Positions 11,185-19,852 of a DNA stretch of 64,000 nucleotides are shown piece by piece. The DNA is from Candidatus Paceibacterota bacterium (lineage in GTDB: Bacteria; Actinomycetota; Actinomycetes; Nanopelagicales; Nanopelagicaceae), in assembly GCA_035530615.1 (NCBI GenBank), contig DATKUL010000003.1:434001-498000 (forward strand). Reading direction: 5' to 3'. Below the pieces are notes generated by a model. It saw only the letters and a list, made by a program, of their open reading frames with translations. It was not told the DNA's origin and ran no database searches. Numbering within the stretch: position 1 is the first letter of the stretch; the number at the start of each line of letters is the position of its first letter. The position numbers and the translations under genes are program-made.

Positions 11185-11221
11185 AAGGGCGTCACTACTA
11201 GTCATGGTGCAGCCCTTTTTT
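11185..11221 (+). terminator. Terminator after the array A head module
   Basis: AAGGGC pairs with GCCCTT across an inner CAC/GTG stem, followed by a run of seven T. It closes the tRNA-hairpin-repeat module; the array B module also ends in a terminator (22253). Confidence 0.65.
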
Positions 11222-11235
11222 CACATTCAAATCAA

Positions 11236-11988
11236 TTAATATTCAGCCACTTTCAACTGCTCGATCGTGTCAGTTACTTTAAAGCGTTCGGCGGAGAGCG
11301 AACCAGCATTCAAAATTGCTGCTACTAAACTTTCGCTCCCACCAATGAGAGTTACGTTGAAGTCAATCTCTGTCGCCAATATCCAACCCCGATCACTTGG
11401 CCACAAGAGGTTAGGTGATTGAGACTGAAACGACTCGGAGAATACCCAACCGATCTTTCTAGCCTCTGATAATGGGCCACGCATCAGCAAATATTCGCGA
11501 TTAGGGAGTTTAAATCGCTCCGATTTCATGATCCCTACCGGCAAAGTGTGCGACTCTAAGTGATCCAGCGATTGAACTTGCGTCCGAATTCTCCTTCTAA
11601 ACCTCCTAGCGCTGATCTTGATCGAAATTCGCAGAAAAAATCTATGAAGTATTGGGTGTCGAAGAGGTTTGAGAGTCGCGATGCTTCCCGCATGCATCCA
11701 TCCATACCCCTCCCATAATGCAAAAAAGCACTCTTCGGGGGTAATTGTGAAATTGGAGAGTATCTCTACTAGCGTTCCGAGGCTTTCATTTCCGAGTCCT
11801 CCTTGGTGATCACCCGGACCGGTATGGCGAACCAGTACATAACTCTCGAACCCTTTAGGAATGACTATTCCAATAGTGACCGGGATTTCAGAAAAAGCTA
11901 CCCATGGATCCAAAGATTCTCTGATCCAGTCACCGACTGAAACATCGAGAGCAATATCAATTTGCACTTTATCAAATCCTGAATTCAC
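11236..11988 (-). CDS. Hypothetical protein, array A cassette
   Basis: 250 residues from GTG 11988. I do not recognise a named domain. The C-terminal block LLWPSDRGWILATEIDFNVT, then LIGGSESLV, resembles a conserved stretch in actinobacterial proteins of unknown function. The middle (about residues 118-145) is very rich in arginine. There are no membrane helices and no signal peptide. The start is favoured because TAGATT lies exactly six bases before the GTG, as at other leaderless genes here. It is the only gene between repeats R1 and R2. I give no function. Confidence 0.7.
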   Translation of the reverse strand: MNSGFDKVQIDIALDVSVGDWIRESLDPWVAFSEIPVTIGIVIPKGFESYVLVRHTGPGDHQGGLGNESLGTLVEILSNFTITPEECFFALWEGYGWMHAGSIATLKPLRHPILHRFFLRISIKISARRFRRRIRTQVQSLDHLESHTLPVGIMKSERFKLPNREYLLMRGPLSEARKIGWVFSESFQSQSPNLLWPSDRGWILATEIDFNVTLIGGSESLVAAILNAGSLSAERFKVTDTIEQLKVAEY

Positions 11989-11994
11989 CTTCAG

Positions 11995-12000
11995 AATCTA
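11995..12000 (-). promoter_or_regulatory. -10 box (TAGATT) of the hypothetical cassette gene
   Basis: Read on the minus strand, TAGATT is followed by six bases and the GTG start, predicting a leaderless mRNA. Confidence 0.5.
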
Positions 12001-12041
12001 CTACCCACTTGCTCCTTTTTAGGCTAGAAGAACGATTGACT

Positions 12042-12073
12042 CCCAGTGCCCAGTTTCATCCCTTCGGGCGCAC
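12042..12073 (+). repeat. Repeat copy R2
   Basis: The best consensus copy: CCCAGTGCCCAG followed by TTTCATCCCTTCGGGCGCAC. Confidence 0.85.
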
Positions 12074-12135
12074 TCTGTTCTAATTACGTTTGCGACTTTA
12101 ACAAACCTTGCTCGCCCGCATTGCTATAGGCACTA

Positions 12136-12166
12136 AGAAAGGCTCCACAGTAAGTGGAGCCTTTCT
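12136..12166 (-). terminator. Terminator downstream of the minus-strand tRNA-like gene
   Basis: Perfect 13-bp stem AGAAAGGCTCCAC with a five-base loop. It lies eight bases past the 3' end of the tRNA-like gene at 12174-12246. Confidence 0.7.
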
Positions 12167-12173
12167 GGTGATG

Positions 12174-12246
12174 TGCCCCTGACGGGATTCGAACCCGTAT
12201 CTCCGCCTTCGTTGGAGGCGTGCTCTTTCCGTTGAGCTACAGAGGC
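12174..12246 (-). tRNA. Atypical tRNA with anticodon-position AAC and C33
   Basis: The minus strand folds as a 73-base cloverleaf. Acceptor GCCTCTG pairs with CAGGGGC, the D arm is GCTC-AACGGAAA-GAGC, the anticodon stem CGCCT/AGGCG is perfect and the T arm is ACGGG-TTCGAAT-CCCGT. The loop CCAACGA puts AAC (valine) at 34-36 but has C instead of the near-universal U at position 33. The last four loop bases ACGA match the GAC copies at 10971 and 21986. CCA is not encoded. It lies alone between R2 and the weak repeat at 12393. Confidence 0.7.
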
Positions 12247-12392
12247 ACCTCGCGTAAGTCAGAGGATGGGGCCTTGGCGATTTGCTGCTTTGCGGGAGCA
12301 TGTGGAGAACTTGTTTTAGTTAAAGGGGAAAGTCACAGAGAGTAATCATCTGTATTTCGCAAAGCACAACCAGTGAATTCCGATTCGTGCTA

Positions 12393-12419
12393 CAGTTTCA
12401 GAACTTCGTTGGGGGCGCA
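12393..12419 (+). repeat. Weak repeat copy R2b
   Basis: CAGTTTCA, then ACTTCG and GGGGGCGCA keep the order of the repeat core with small insertions. It is degenerate and could be chance. Confidence 0.35.
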
Positions 12420-12445
12420 ACAGACTCTGTTTGTTGAGTTACTAC

Positions 12446-12478
12446 CTAAAACCTCGAGAGAACATCTCGAGGTTTTAG
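12446..12478 (+). terminator. Strong hairpin between weak repeat R2b and R3
   Basis: Perfect 14-bp stem CTAAAACCTCGAGA with loop GAACA, then TGTTTCT. It lies in an interval with no gene, so it may be the remains of a lost cassette. Confidence 0.7.
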
Positions 12479-12554
12479 TGTTTCTATACCGAACTATTGG
12501 CAATTCCTTCCTTGGAATCCTCTCATTGAGACAATAACAATTGAGATTTCCGAT

Positions 12555-12580
12555 GCCCAGTTTCATCCCTTCGGTCGCAC
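12555..12580 (+). repeat. Repeat copy R3
   Basis: GCCCAG followed by TTTCATCCCTTCGGTCGCAC, one base off consensus. It sits eight bases beyond the SDR stop. Confidence 0.8.
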
Positions 12581-12587
12581 TGGTGAA

Positions 12588-13373
12588 TTAACTCCAGATG
12601 TTGTCACCTCGGATTGATGCATCAGCGCCGCCATCAATGTAGATCGTCTGACCAGTTGTATGGGTGTTCTCCTCACTGGTAAGCCAAGCAAGCAGATAAG
12701 AAACTTGCCGGGCTTTGAGGTAGTGGTTGAGCGGCATAGGAATCATCGCATCCATAGCGGTTCTGGACTCTTCAGTAGCAATCAATCCTGCGACCATCGG
12801 GGTCTCGACAATTCCAGGTCCGACGGCATTGAGTGGGATCCCTGCCCCCGCCCATTCCGGTTTGATGCACTCACGACGAATCCAACGACTAAGTGCGCGC
12901 TTGGTCGAACCATAAATCAGTCCTGCCGTTTTAGGCCCTTGATCAACTAGCCCTTGCGCAATTAGTAAGGCCCGCGCCTCATCATTGGCGAGCATTGCAT
13001 CGACTAATTCAGAAGAAATGGGAAATAGGGACGCCATCGAACTTGGTATGGCGACTCTTGGCGCCGAACTATTTTTCAGAGTTGGGAGGAGCTCGGTGAG
13101 AAACTCAGTGACTCCGAAGAAATTGACGGAAACAGTCGGGGCAATTGAATACACCAATCCAGCGCAAGGGATGACACCATCAATGCTTCCTCCACTCAGC
13201 TTTATGGCACTCCTTGCAGCATCTTTACGTCCGATGGAGGTACTCAGATCGGCGCTGATATCGGAGTTATGAATATCCACTCCAATTACTTTGGCACCAC
13301 GTTCCTTAAGCAAGGCCGAAGTAGCCGCTCCAATTCCAGAGGCAGCGCCCGTAATTACATATGTTCTTGTCAC
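12588..13373 (-). CDS. Short-chain dehydrogenase, 3-alpha-hydroxysteroid dehydrogenase/carbonyl reductase-like
   Basis: 261 residues from GTG 13373, chosen because GAAAGG lies eight bases upstream and because the Rossmann motif then starts at the usual place (TGAASGIG, residues 8-15). The catalytic YGSTK motif is present, and the end reads GQTIYIDGGADASIRG. The order of blocks, such as IGVDIHNSDISADLST and IDGVIPCAGL, closely follows the Comamonas 3-alpha-hydroxysteroid dehydrogenase/carbonyl reductase, so an NAD(P)-dependent ketone or alcohol substrate is likely. It is the single gene between R3 and R4, apparently cytoplasmic, with no visible pathway partner. Confidence 0.85.
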   Translation of the reverse strand: MTRTYVITGAASGIGAATSALLKERGAKVIGVDIHNSDISADLSTSIGRKDAARSAIKLSGGSIDGVIPCAGLVYSIAPTVSVNFFGVTEFLTELLPTLKNSSAPRVAIPSSMASLFPISSELVDAMLANDEARALLIAQGLVDQGPKTAGLIYGSTKRALSRWIRRECIKPEWAGAGIPLNAVGPGIVETPMVAGLIATEESRTAMDAMIPMPLNHYLKARQVSYLLAWLTSEENTHTTGQTIYIDGGADASIRGDNIWS

Positions 13374-13481
13374 TGTGATGACCTTTCTCAGGCGTATGGA
13401 TGGATCTGCGCTTATTCTCCTCTTTTCTGAGTAATACGGAAATGAACCACTCAATTCGAAGATAGATCGGAACGACCGATT

Positions 13482-13513
13482 CCCAACTTCCAGTTTCATC
13501 CCTTCGGGCGCGC
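13482..13513 (+). repeat. Repeat copy R4
   Basis: CCCAACTTCCAG then TTTCATCCCTTCGGGCGCGC, two or three differences from the best copy. Confidence 0.8.
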
Positions 13514-13538
13514 TAAAGACCTCTCTTCCTGAGGATTA

Positions 13539-14135
13539 CTAGTTCGGTCTTTGATAACTTCGCCATTGTTCGTCTACCGCAAAGCCAAGACTTCTCACTG
13601 TTGCATGACTCGCTTCATTGACTGCTGCGCCCCCAGTCGAAAAAAGACGCTCTCCAAGATTCGCGTAGGTACTTATCGCGAGCGACACAATTGCAGATCC
13701 CACTCCCAAGCCTCGGTGTTCTCTTCTCACGCTACCGAAATCTATATTTACTTCCTTCGCTCCCTTGGATGCGGCCACTACTCCTACGAGTAGTCCTTCT
13801 TTGAATGCGCCGAAAACCCCGTTGCCCGCTTTCCATAAGTTCCTCGTGCTTTCAAAAGTCGGCGTGGCATGCGCGGTTGCTGGTGTGTATGGGTAATCGG
13901 GATTGTTCGTAACTTCAAGTTCTAGAACCTGGTTGGCAAGGCCGAGTGCAAGGGATTCCACCTGATATCCCAACGTCTGTAATCCAGAAATCTTTCCCGC
14001 ATATAGACTCAAATCGATAGGGTCGCTTAAGCGCAGATGCGCTCCCCATGATTCTCCGACAACTGTATAACCAGCAGTTTCGAGTTCTAGACATCTGGGA
14101 TCTAGGGCATTGACTATCTCGATTTCTGAATTCAT
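13539..14135 (-). CDS. GNAT-family N-acetyltransferase, array A cassette
   Basis: 198 residues. The acetyl-CoA binding motif A is VRREHRGLGVGSAIV near residues 137-151 (R-x-x-G-x-G), followed by a strand-helix rich in N and A (STGGAAVNEASHATVRSLGF) typical of the family's asparagine motif. The N-terminal half has a weaker second GNAT-like region. The substrate is unknown; relatives acetylate small molecules, drugs or protein ends. TAGGTT lies exactly six bases before the ATG. It is the only gene between R4 and R5. Confidence 0.82.
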   Translation of the reverse strand: MNSEIEIVNALDPRCLELETAGYTVVGESWGAHLRLSDPIDLSLYAGKISGLQTLGYQVESLALGLANQVLELEVTNNPDYPYTPATAHATPTFESTRNLWKAGNGVFGAFKEGLLVGVVAASKGAKEVNIDFGSVRREHRGLGVGSAIVSLAISTYANLGERLFSTGGAAVNEASHATVRSLGFAVDEQWRSYQRPN

Positions 14136-14141
14136 CGTGAC

Positions 14142-14147
14142 AACCTA
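14142..14147 (-). promoter_or_regulatory. -10 box (TAGGTT) of the GNAT cassette gene
   Basis: On the minus strand TAGGTT is followed by GTCACG and then the ATG, predicting a leaderless mRNA. Confidence 0.5.
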
Positions 14148-14186
14148 CTGCCTATTTGCGTTTTCAATGGTAGAAAAAGAATTGAC

Positions 14187-14220
14187 TCCTAATTCTCAGT
14201 TTCTTCCCTTCGGGCGCGCT
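14187..14220 (+). repeat. Repeat copy R5
   Basis: CAGTTTCTTCCCTTCGGGCG at 14198-14217, with a diverged left side. Confidence 0.7.
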
Positions 14221-14264
14221 CGGTGGGATAAAACTGGGAATCGGTCGTTGATTTAAGCATTAAG

Positions 14265-14295
14265 AGGGGGTCCTGAGTGAAAACTTAAGACCCTT
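14265..14295 (+). terminator. GAAA-tetraloop hairpin ahead of the broken CYTH gene
   Basis: GGGGTCCTGAGT, loop GAAA, then ACTTAAGACCC and a T run. It has the same design and position as the hairpin at 22505-22534 in array B, with more mismatches. Confidence 0.6.
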
Positions 14296-14351
14296 TTCAG
14301 TTACTTCTAAAAAGCCATTCTGTCTTCCGCCATTTGACTGAGATTATGCAC

Positions 14352-14788
14352 ATGACTTCTGAGGGAAATTTACCAATGTCTAAGGGTGAGTCAATATCGC
14401 TCAAATACGCGCATGTGGAAAATGAAAGACGATTCTTAATTCGAAGTCCTTTTGCCACGACAAGCGGCGCAAGACGCCTCTATATTCGAGACCGATATCT
14501 GATTGGAACGAGACTCAGATTGCGGCAGGTTGAGGAATCTGGATTTCCAGTAGTTTATAAACTCGGACAGAAGATCAGAGTTGATGGGAGTTTGATGAGT
14601 TCGGTGGTTCGTTGGCCAACCTCGTCCTTGCGGAGGTGGATCTGGGAAGCACTGGTACCTTGCCCGCCATGTTTCCGATCGATTTGAACGACGAAGTCAC
14701 CAATGATGAACGTTTCACGGGAGGCGCACTTGCTAAAACAACAGCTGAGGAACTCACGGATATATTAAATTCTTTTAACATTCACTAG
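14352..14788 (+). pseudogene. Broken CYTH-domain gene, paralogue of 22592-23158
   Basis: From ATG 14352 the frame encodes ENERRFLI, DRYLIGTRLRLRQVEESG and KLGQKIRVDGS, the N-terminal half of a CYTH protein. It then shifts frame and continues from gatgagttcggtgg as DEFGGSLANLVLAEVDLG to TAG at 14786-14788. Compared with the intact copy, about 125 bases between DGS and DEFGG are missing. The promoter is also damaged: TAGATT of the intact copy reads GAGATT here. Both changes indicate a dead cassette. Confidence 0.85.
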
Positions 14789-14806
14789 TAGGAAACTTTC
14801 TCAAAA

Positions 14807-15355
14807 TCAAGGCAGTAAAGCTCGCTGCGCCAAGCCAAGCATGAGCGCGGCAACTTCATTGCGTCGCTGAGTGGATCGCAGCCGTGGTGTTGAGTTGAGC
14901 AATCCAAAGACTGCGTGCGCCATGGTGCGGGCAGTCTCTGGTGTGTCATTTCGCCGCACTAGTTGGATTTGATCTACCCAGAGTTCGACATATCGCCGTT
15001 GCAGGCGTCGAACCTGCCGGGCATCATCTTCTTCGAGATTACTAAAGTCGCGCTCGTGGACTCTGATGAGATCGGGATAAGTGATCGCGAATTCGACGTG
15101 ACGTTCGATCAATGCGGAGAGAGTTTGCTGCGGATCGAGATTCTCCTCGATCACTTCAGTCGCTCCCTCGAGCAGTGACTTGCTAACGGTAATGAGCATC
15201 TCCCCGAGCAGGGCACTTTTCGTGCGAAAGTGCCGGTACATCGAGGGACCGGTGAGGCCGACCGATTCGCCTAGTTCTTCAACGCCAACGCCATTGAAAC
15301 CCTTGGCGGCAAAGAGCGCAGCTCCGCTTTCAAGAAGACGCTCACGAGTCCCCAT
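14807..15355 (-). CDS. TetR-family regulator of the leucine/isovalerate operon
   Basis: 182 residues with an N-terminal helix-turn-helix: GFNGVGVEELGESVGLTGPS, then MYRHFRTKSALLGEM (about residues 19-53). The rest is the all-helical ligand domain of the family. GGAGG lies just before ATG 15355. It is divergent from the MCC operon across about 100 bases that hold an inverted repeat (15417-15442). By arrangement it most likely represses that operon and its own gene, with an acyl-CoA intermediate as the expected inducer. That ligand is inference. Confidence 0.88.
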   Translation of the reverse strand: MGTRERLLESGAALFAAKGFNGVGVEELGESVGLTGPSMYRHFRTKSALLGEMLITVSKSLLEGATEVIEENLDPQQTLSALIERHVEFAITYPDLIRVHERDFSNLEEDDARQVRRLQRRYVELWVDQIQLVRRNDTPETARTMAHAVFGLLNSTPRLRSTQRRNEVAALMLGLAQRALLP

Positions 15356-15416
15356 TATTCCTCCAAATCAAAAAGTCGCCTCGAGGTCTTCCAAACTCGG
15401 TAGCTAAGCGACTATC

Positions 15417-15442
15417 CTAACAATGTTAATGAACACTAACAG
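15417..15442. promoter_or_regulatory. Candidate TetR operator before the MCC operon
   Basis: TGTT-AATG-AACA forms an inverted repeat and is flanked on both sides by the direct repeat CTAACA. It lies 12 bases before the first gene's start, overlapping where a promoter or leader must be. Confidence 0.5.
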
Positions 15443-15454
15443 TAGCGGAGGATC

Positions 15455-17068
15455 ATGAGTTTTCCACGACTATTGACGACGATCGATCTGCGAGAGCCTT
15501 CCTTCCGCGAAAGAGATGCTGCGTTCCGAGATCTCATTGATGAATTCATGGCGCAGATGGCCCGCGCCGCCCTCGGGGGTCCAGAAAGCACACGCATCCG
15601 TCATCAAGATCGCGGAAAGTTGCTGCCGCGCGATCGCGTAACTCATCTTCTAGATCCAGGTTCGCCATTCCTCGAGCTCTCACCGCTGGCTGCGAATGGC
15701 ATGTACGGCGATGAGGCGCCAGGCGCAGGATTGATTACGGGTATTGGAATCATCAGCGGCCGTCCAGCAATGATTATTGCAAATGATGCGACGGTAAAAG
15801 GTGGGACGTATTACCCCATGACAGTGAAGAAACATCTACGTGCGCAAGATATCGCATTTGAGAATCGCCTCCCGTGCATTTACTTGGTCGATTCGGGTGG
15901 AGCTTATCTGCCGTTGCAACATGAGGTGTTTCCAGACCGAGAACATTTCGGTCGGATATTTTTCAACCAAGCACGATTGAGCGCAGCAGGAATTCCACAA
16001 ATCTCTGCAGTACTCGGAGCCTGCACGGCGGGAGGTGCATATGTTCCCGCTATGAGCGATGAGAACGTAATCGTTGCGGGGCAGGGTCACATCTTCCTAG
16101 CTGGCCCACCGTTGGTTAAAGCCGCAACTGGCGAAGAAGTGTCAGCAGAGGATTTGGGTGGCGGAGCAATGCATTCGCGCATCTCGGGGGTTACTGACCA
16201 CTTGGCCGAGAGCGAGGGTCAGGCACTCATAATTATTCGCTCAATAGTTTCCACACTTCCCCAAGGCGTAAGTTGGTTGACGCCAAATTCAGAGGTGGAG
16301 CCGCCGCTGTATAGCGATGGGGAAATCCTCGGCATCGTGCCCACTGATACGCGAACGACTTACGATGTTCATGAGGTTATCGCCAGAATCGTGGATGGAA
16401 GTCGATTCCTCGAGTTCAAGGCGGAGTTTGGCGAAACGCTGGTCACGGGTTTCGCTCATATCGACGGCTTCTTAGTGGGAATCATTGCTAATAATGGTGT
16501 TCTCTTCAGCGAATCCGCTCAGAAGGGCGCTCACTTTATTGAGATCTGCGACCAGCGGAAGATCCCTCTGGTATTCCTGCAGAATATTTCTGGTTTCATG
16601 GTCGGTCGCGAATACGAGACTGGCGGTATCGCCAAACACGGCGCCAAAATGGTGACTGCGGTGGCCTGCGCCCGAGTGCCGAAATTCACTGTGATTATCG
16701 GCGGCTCTTTTGGCGCGGGCAACTATTCCATGTGCGGGCGATCATACGATCCGCGTTTTCTCTGGATGTGGCCCAATGCTCGCATTTCGGTGATGGGTGG
16801 GGAGCAAGCTGCTTCGGTTCTGGCCACTGTCAAAAAGGACCAACTTGCGACAAAAGGCGAGCATTGGACGTCGGAGGAGGTTGAGGAATTCAAGGAGCCA
16901 ATCCGCGCAAAGTATGAGAGAGAAAGCAGCGCATATTTCTCGACTGCCCGGCTTTGGGACGATGGAATTATCGATCCGCGAGATACTCGCCGAGTCCTAT
17001 CGCTCGCTCTATCAATCTCTGGTCTTTCACCATTGCCGGCAAGTTCTTTCGGAATTTTTCGGATGTAA
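15455..17068 (+). CDS. liuB: Methylcrotonoyl-CoA carboxylase, carboxyltransferase (beta) subunit
   Basis: 537 residues, normal length. It transfers carboxybiotin CO2 to 3-methylcrotonoyl-CoA, giving 3-methylglutaconyl-CoA. Typical blocks are [55 protein letters not shown] and [16 protein letters not shown], the last being characteristic of methylcrotonoyl- rather than propionyl-CoA carboxylases. GGAGG lies six bases before ATG. It is the first of five tightly packed genes. The operon content (alpha subunit, HMG-CoA lyase, dehydrogenase, hydratase) confirms leucine catabolism. Confidence 0.93.
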   Translation: MSFPRLLTTIDLREPSFRERDAAFRDLIDEFMAQMARAALGGPESTRIRHQDRGKLLPRDRVTHLLDPGSPFLELSPLAANGMYGDEAPGAGLITGIGIISGRPAMIIANDATVKGGTYYPMTVKKHLRAQDIAFENRLPCIYLVDSGGAYLPLQHEVFPDREHFGRIFFNQARLSAAGIPQISAVLGACTAGGAYVPAMSDENVIVAGQGHIFLAGPPLVKAATGEEVSAEDLGGGAMHSRISGVTDHLAESEGQALIIIRSIVSTLPQGVSWLTPNSEVEPPLYSDGEILGIVPTDTRTTYDVHEVIARIVDGSRFLEFKAEFGETLVTGFAHIDGFLVGIIANNGVLFSESAQKGAHFIEICDQRKIPLVFLQNISGFMVGREYETGGIAKHGAKMVTAVACARVPKFTVIIGGSFGAGNYSMCGRSYDPRFLWMWPNARISVMGGEQAASVLATVKKDQLATKGEHWTSEEVEEFKEPIRAKYERESSAYFSTARLWDDGIIDPRDTRRVLSLALSISGLSPLPASSFGIFRM

Positions 17069-18921
17069 TGGTGTTTGCAAAAGTTCTTATTGCCAATCGC
17101 GGAGAGGTCGCCCTCCGGATCAATGGAACATTGGAGCGACTTGGTATTGACGCTGTCGGCGTCTATACCCAGCACGATCGCGACTCACTGCATGTCGCGC
17201 GAATTTCGGAAAGTTATCTTCTCGATGACGTGCAACAGAGTGGGTACCTCGATATCCAACAGATAATTGCCGCCGCCCTGGCTAGCAACTCTCAAGCCAT
17301 CCATCCCGGCTACGGATTCCTTGCAGAGAATGCGCAGCTCGCGAAAGCATGTCAGGAGGCAGGGCTCATCTTCATCGGCCCGCCAGCGCACGCAATGACT
17401 GCAATGGGCGAGAAAATCTCAGCGCGAGATTATGCGATGAGAGCAGGAGTCCCCGTCGTGCCCGGTATTGGTGAATCTTCCATGTCGAACGCAGAGTTGC
17501 TCGACGCCTGTCGTGGTTTGCAATTTCCTTTGCTGGTCAAACCTGCCGCCGGTGGTGGCGGAAAAGGTCTCCATGTGGCCCGCGACTTTGATGAATTACG
17601 CGAAGTACTTCCGAGCGCGCGTCGTGAAGCGAAGACTGCATTTGGCGACGAGAGCCTGCTTGTGGAGAAGTATCTTCTGCATGCCCGGCACATCGAATTT
17701 CAAGTTGTGGCTGACAACTATGGAAGTAGCACGCATTTAGGAGAGCGGGAATGTTCGCTGCAGCGACGCCATCAAAAAGTTGTGGAAGAAGCACCGGCGC
17801 CGCGATTTTCGAAGAGCAATCGCGAAATCATGGGTGCCGCAGCAGTAGCTCTGACTTCGGCCATCGGCTACCAGAACTTAGGCACCATTGAATTCCTCGT
17901 CGACGCCGATGCGCCGGAGACTTTTTACTTCATGGAGATGAACACGCGCCTGCAGGTGGAGCACCGCGTTACCGAGATGATCACCGGGTTGGATCTGGTC
18001 GAATGCCAGCTGCGATTGGCCGCCGGCGAACGGTTAAATGATGTAATACCGACGAGCGGATTCACCGGACACGCCATCGAGGCGCGCATTTATGCCGAGG
18101 ACGCATTCAACGACTTTCTTCCAACCGGTGGAGTCGTTGGCAAATTCAAGCCAGCCAATACCTCCCACACTGTGACAGATTCGGCGATCAAGGATGGCGC
18201 ATTCATTTCATCTTCATTTGACCCAATGTTGGCCAAGGTCGCCTGTTGGGGCAAAGACCGACCTTCTGCCCTCGAAAGTTTGCGAGAGACACTTTGTAAT
18301 ACCGTCCTACTAGGCGTCACCACAAATATCGACTTCCTCATCCAACTGTTGCACCTGAGCGACATTGCAGAATCCAACTACGACACAAAATTCCTCGAGG
18401 CATGCGAGCTTGAACGTGCCCTTCCGTCACCGGCAGTCCTAACTGCGTACGCGGCGATAGCAGCCTCTTCTTCGAACGTTGGGTCCTGGCGCGCAGATGG
18501 ATGGCGCCTTAACGGTATGCCGCACGCGACGATTGCGGCGTATATCGACGGCGTCCGTCATGATGTGCCAACAGGTACTCGCTCATCTCTGGTGGTGGAC
18601 TCGTATCGCGATGATGATAACTACTGGCTTCATCATCGATCCTTTGGTACGTGGCTCATCAAAGAGGCGAATGAGCGGCGTGTTTCGAAAGATCGGTTGA
18701 GTGACGAAATTGTGAGTCCGATGCCGGGGGTGGTGATCGCATTGAATGTGGCTATTGGTGATCAGGTAACACTCGGCGATCCGCTGGTTGTTATCGAAGC
18801 GATGAAGATGGAACACATTGTTCGCGCCAGGCACTCTGGCCACGTTCTGCACTGCAACGTGACTTTAAATGCCAATGTGCGAGTGGGGCAGCTCTTACTC
18901 GAGGTGGTGGAAGATGTTTGA
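17068..18921 (+). CDS. liuD: Methylcrotonoyl-CoA carboxylase biotin-containing (alpha) subunit
   Basis: 617 residues from ATG 17068, which shares one base with the previous stop (TAATG); the frame is open further upstream but that would lie inside liuB. Biotin carboxylase domain: KVLIANRGEVALR at the start, ATP-grasp lysine region PLLVKPAAGGGGKGL near residue 160 and EMNTRLQVEHRVTE near 295. The C-terminal biotinyl domain has EAMKMEH with biotin-lysine K580. The protein carboxylates its own biotin with ATP and bicarbonate for transfer by the beta subunit. It is somewhat short compared with eukaryotic MCC alpha but complete. Confidence 0.93.
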   Translation: MVFAKVLIANRGEVALRINGTLERLGIDAVGVYTQHDRDSLHVARISESYLLDDVQQSGYLDIQQIIAAALASNSQAIHPGYGFLAENAQLAKACQEAGLIFIGPPAHAMTAMGEKISARDYAMRAGVPVVPGIGESSMSNAELLDACRGLQFPLLVKPAAGGGGKGLHVARDFDELREVLPSARREAKTAFGDESLLVEKYLLHARHIEFQVVADNYGSSTHLGERECSLQRRHQKVVEEAPAPRFSKSNREIMGAAAVALTSAIGYQNLGTIEFLVDADAPETFYFMEMNTRLQVEHRVTEMITGLDLVECQLRLAAGERLNDVIPTSGFTGHAIEARIYAEDAFNDFLPTGGVVGKFKPANTSHTVTDSAIKDGAFISSSFDPMLAKVACWGKDRPSALESLRETLCNTVLLGVTTNIDFLIQLLHLSDIAESNYDTKFLEACELERALPSPAVLTAYAAIAASSSNVGSWRADGWRLNGMPHATIAAYIDGVRHDVPTGTRSSLVVDSYRDDDNYWLHHRSFGTWLIKEANERRVSKDRLSDEIVSPMPGVVIALNVAIGDQVTLGDPLVVIEAMKMEHIVRARHSGHVLHCNVTLNANVRVGQLLLEVVEDV

Positions 18922-19852
18922 TCACAGCGAATTACCTAAAGCAGTCACCGTTTATGAAGTTGGACCGCGGGACGGGTTGCAGAACGAGAGCATGGTTCTA
19001 ACGACTGCAGTGAAAGCAGAGTTGATCAAACGCCTGGCAGGCGCGGGAATTCCCGCAATCGAAGTCGCTAGTTTCGTGCGACCCGATGTCGTCCCTGCCT
19101 TGGCAGATGCCGAAGAATTGTTAGCCGAGTTGGCGCCCCTGCTTGCGAAACATCGGATGAGTGCCTTGGTTCCGAATCAGCGAGGACTCGACCGTGCAAT
19201 AAAGGCGGGTGTGCAAGAGATCGCAGTATTCGCCAGCGCGACCGAGTCATTTGCAAAGGCGAACCTCAACAACACAGTTGCGGGTTCGCTGGAAATTTTC
19301 CGTCCGGTCATCAAGCAGGCACGAGATGCGGGTCTTCGAGTGCGTGGATACATCTCGATGTGCTTCGGCGATCCTTGGGAAGGAAAGGTGAGTGCAGAAC
19401 AAGTAGTCGATGTGGCGGAGAGGCTGTTCGCAGATGGAATCACCGAACTTTCTTTGGGCGACACCATCGGAGTCGCGACACCCGGTGATGTTATAGATCT
19501 ACTGGATGCATTAGAGGCGCGCGGTATCGCGCGTTCGCTCCTTGCGGTTCACTTTCATGACACTTACGGGCAGGCGCTTTCGAACACACTCACTGCACTT
19601 ATGGAAGGTATGACAACTGTTGACTCCTCCATCGGAGGTCTGGGTGGATGTCCGTTTGCCAAAAGCGCGACAGGAAACCTTGCTACCGAGGATCTCGTTT
19701 GGCAATTGCACGGACTCGGAATCTCCACAGGGATCAACTTCGAAGCACTACTTGACACGAGCCGCTGGCTACGTGACACGAGCGGACTGGCGATCCGCTC
19801 AAAGACTGCAATCGCATTGATGGATAACAACGAAATGGCGGAAAAGGAATGA
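18914..19852 (+). CDS. liuE: Hydroxymethylglutaryl-CoA lyase
   Basis: 312 residues from ATG 18914, overlapping the previous stop by eight bases. It cleaves HMG-CoA to acetyl-CoA and acetoacetate, the last step of leucine breakdown. The start YEVGPRDGLQNE and the flexible active-site loop GGLGGCPFAKSATGNLATED, with its conserved cysteine, are diagnostic. Metal ligands VHFHDTYGQAL near residue 215 are present. It overlaps the next gene as ATGA. Confidence 0.93.
   Translation: MFDHSELPKAVTVYEVGPRDGLQNESMVLTTAVKAELIKRLAGAGIPAIEVASFVRPDVVPALADAEELLAELAPLLAKHRMSALVPNQRGLDRAIKAGVQEIAVFASATESFAKANLNNTVAGSLEIFRPVIKQARDAGLRVRGYISMCFGDPWEGKVSAEQVVDVAERLFADGITELSLGDTIGVATPGDVIDLLDALEARGIARSLLAVHFHDTYGQALSNTLTALMEGMTTVDSSIGGLGGCPFAKSATGNLATEDLVWQLHGLGISTGINFEALLDTSRWLRDTSGLAIRSKTAIALMDNNEMAEKE

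Larger units (their letters stand above)
10784..14788 (+). mobile_element. Accessory array A: single-gene cassettes separated by directional tRNA-end-like repeats
   Basis: Between the atp operon and the convergent tetR gene lie six repeat copies, or seven with a weak one at 12393, all in plus orientation. The intervals hold, in order, a tRNA-like gene, a hypothetical gene, a second tRNA-like gene, a hairpin, an SDR gene, a GNAT gene and a broken CYTH gene. Each protein-coding interval holds one gene. No integrase or transposase is present. The array has the same head module and the same CYTH cassette as array B at 21787-25958. That it is mobile or built by site-specific recombination is inference; the repeats and layout are directly visible. 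Confidence 0.6.
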
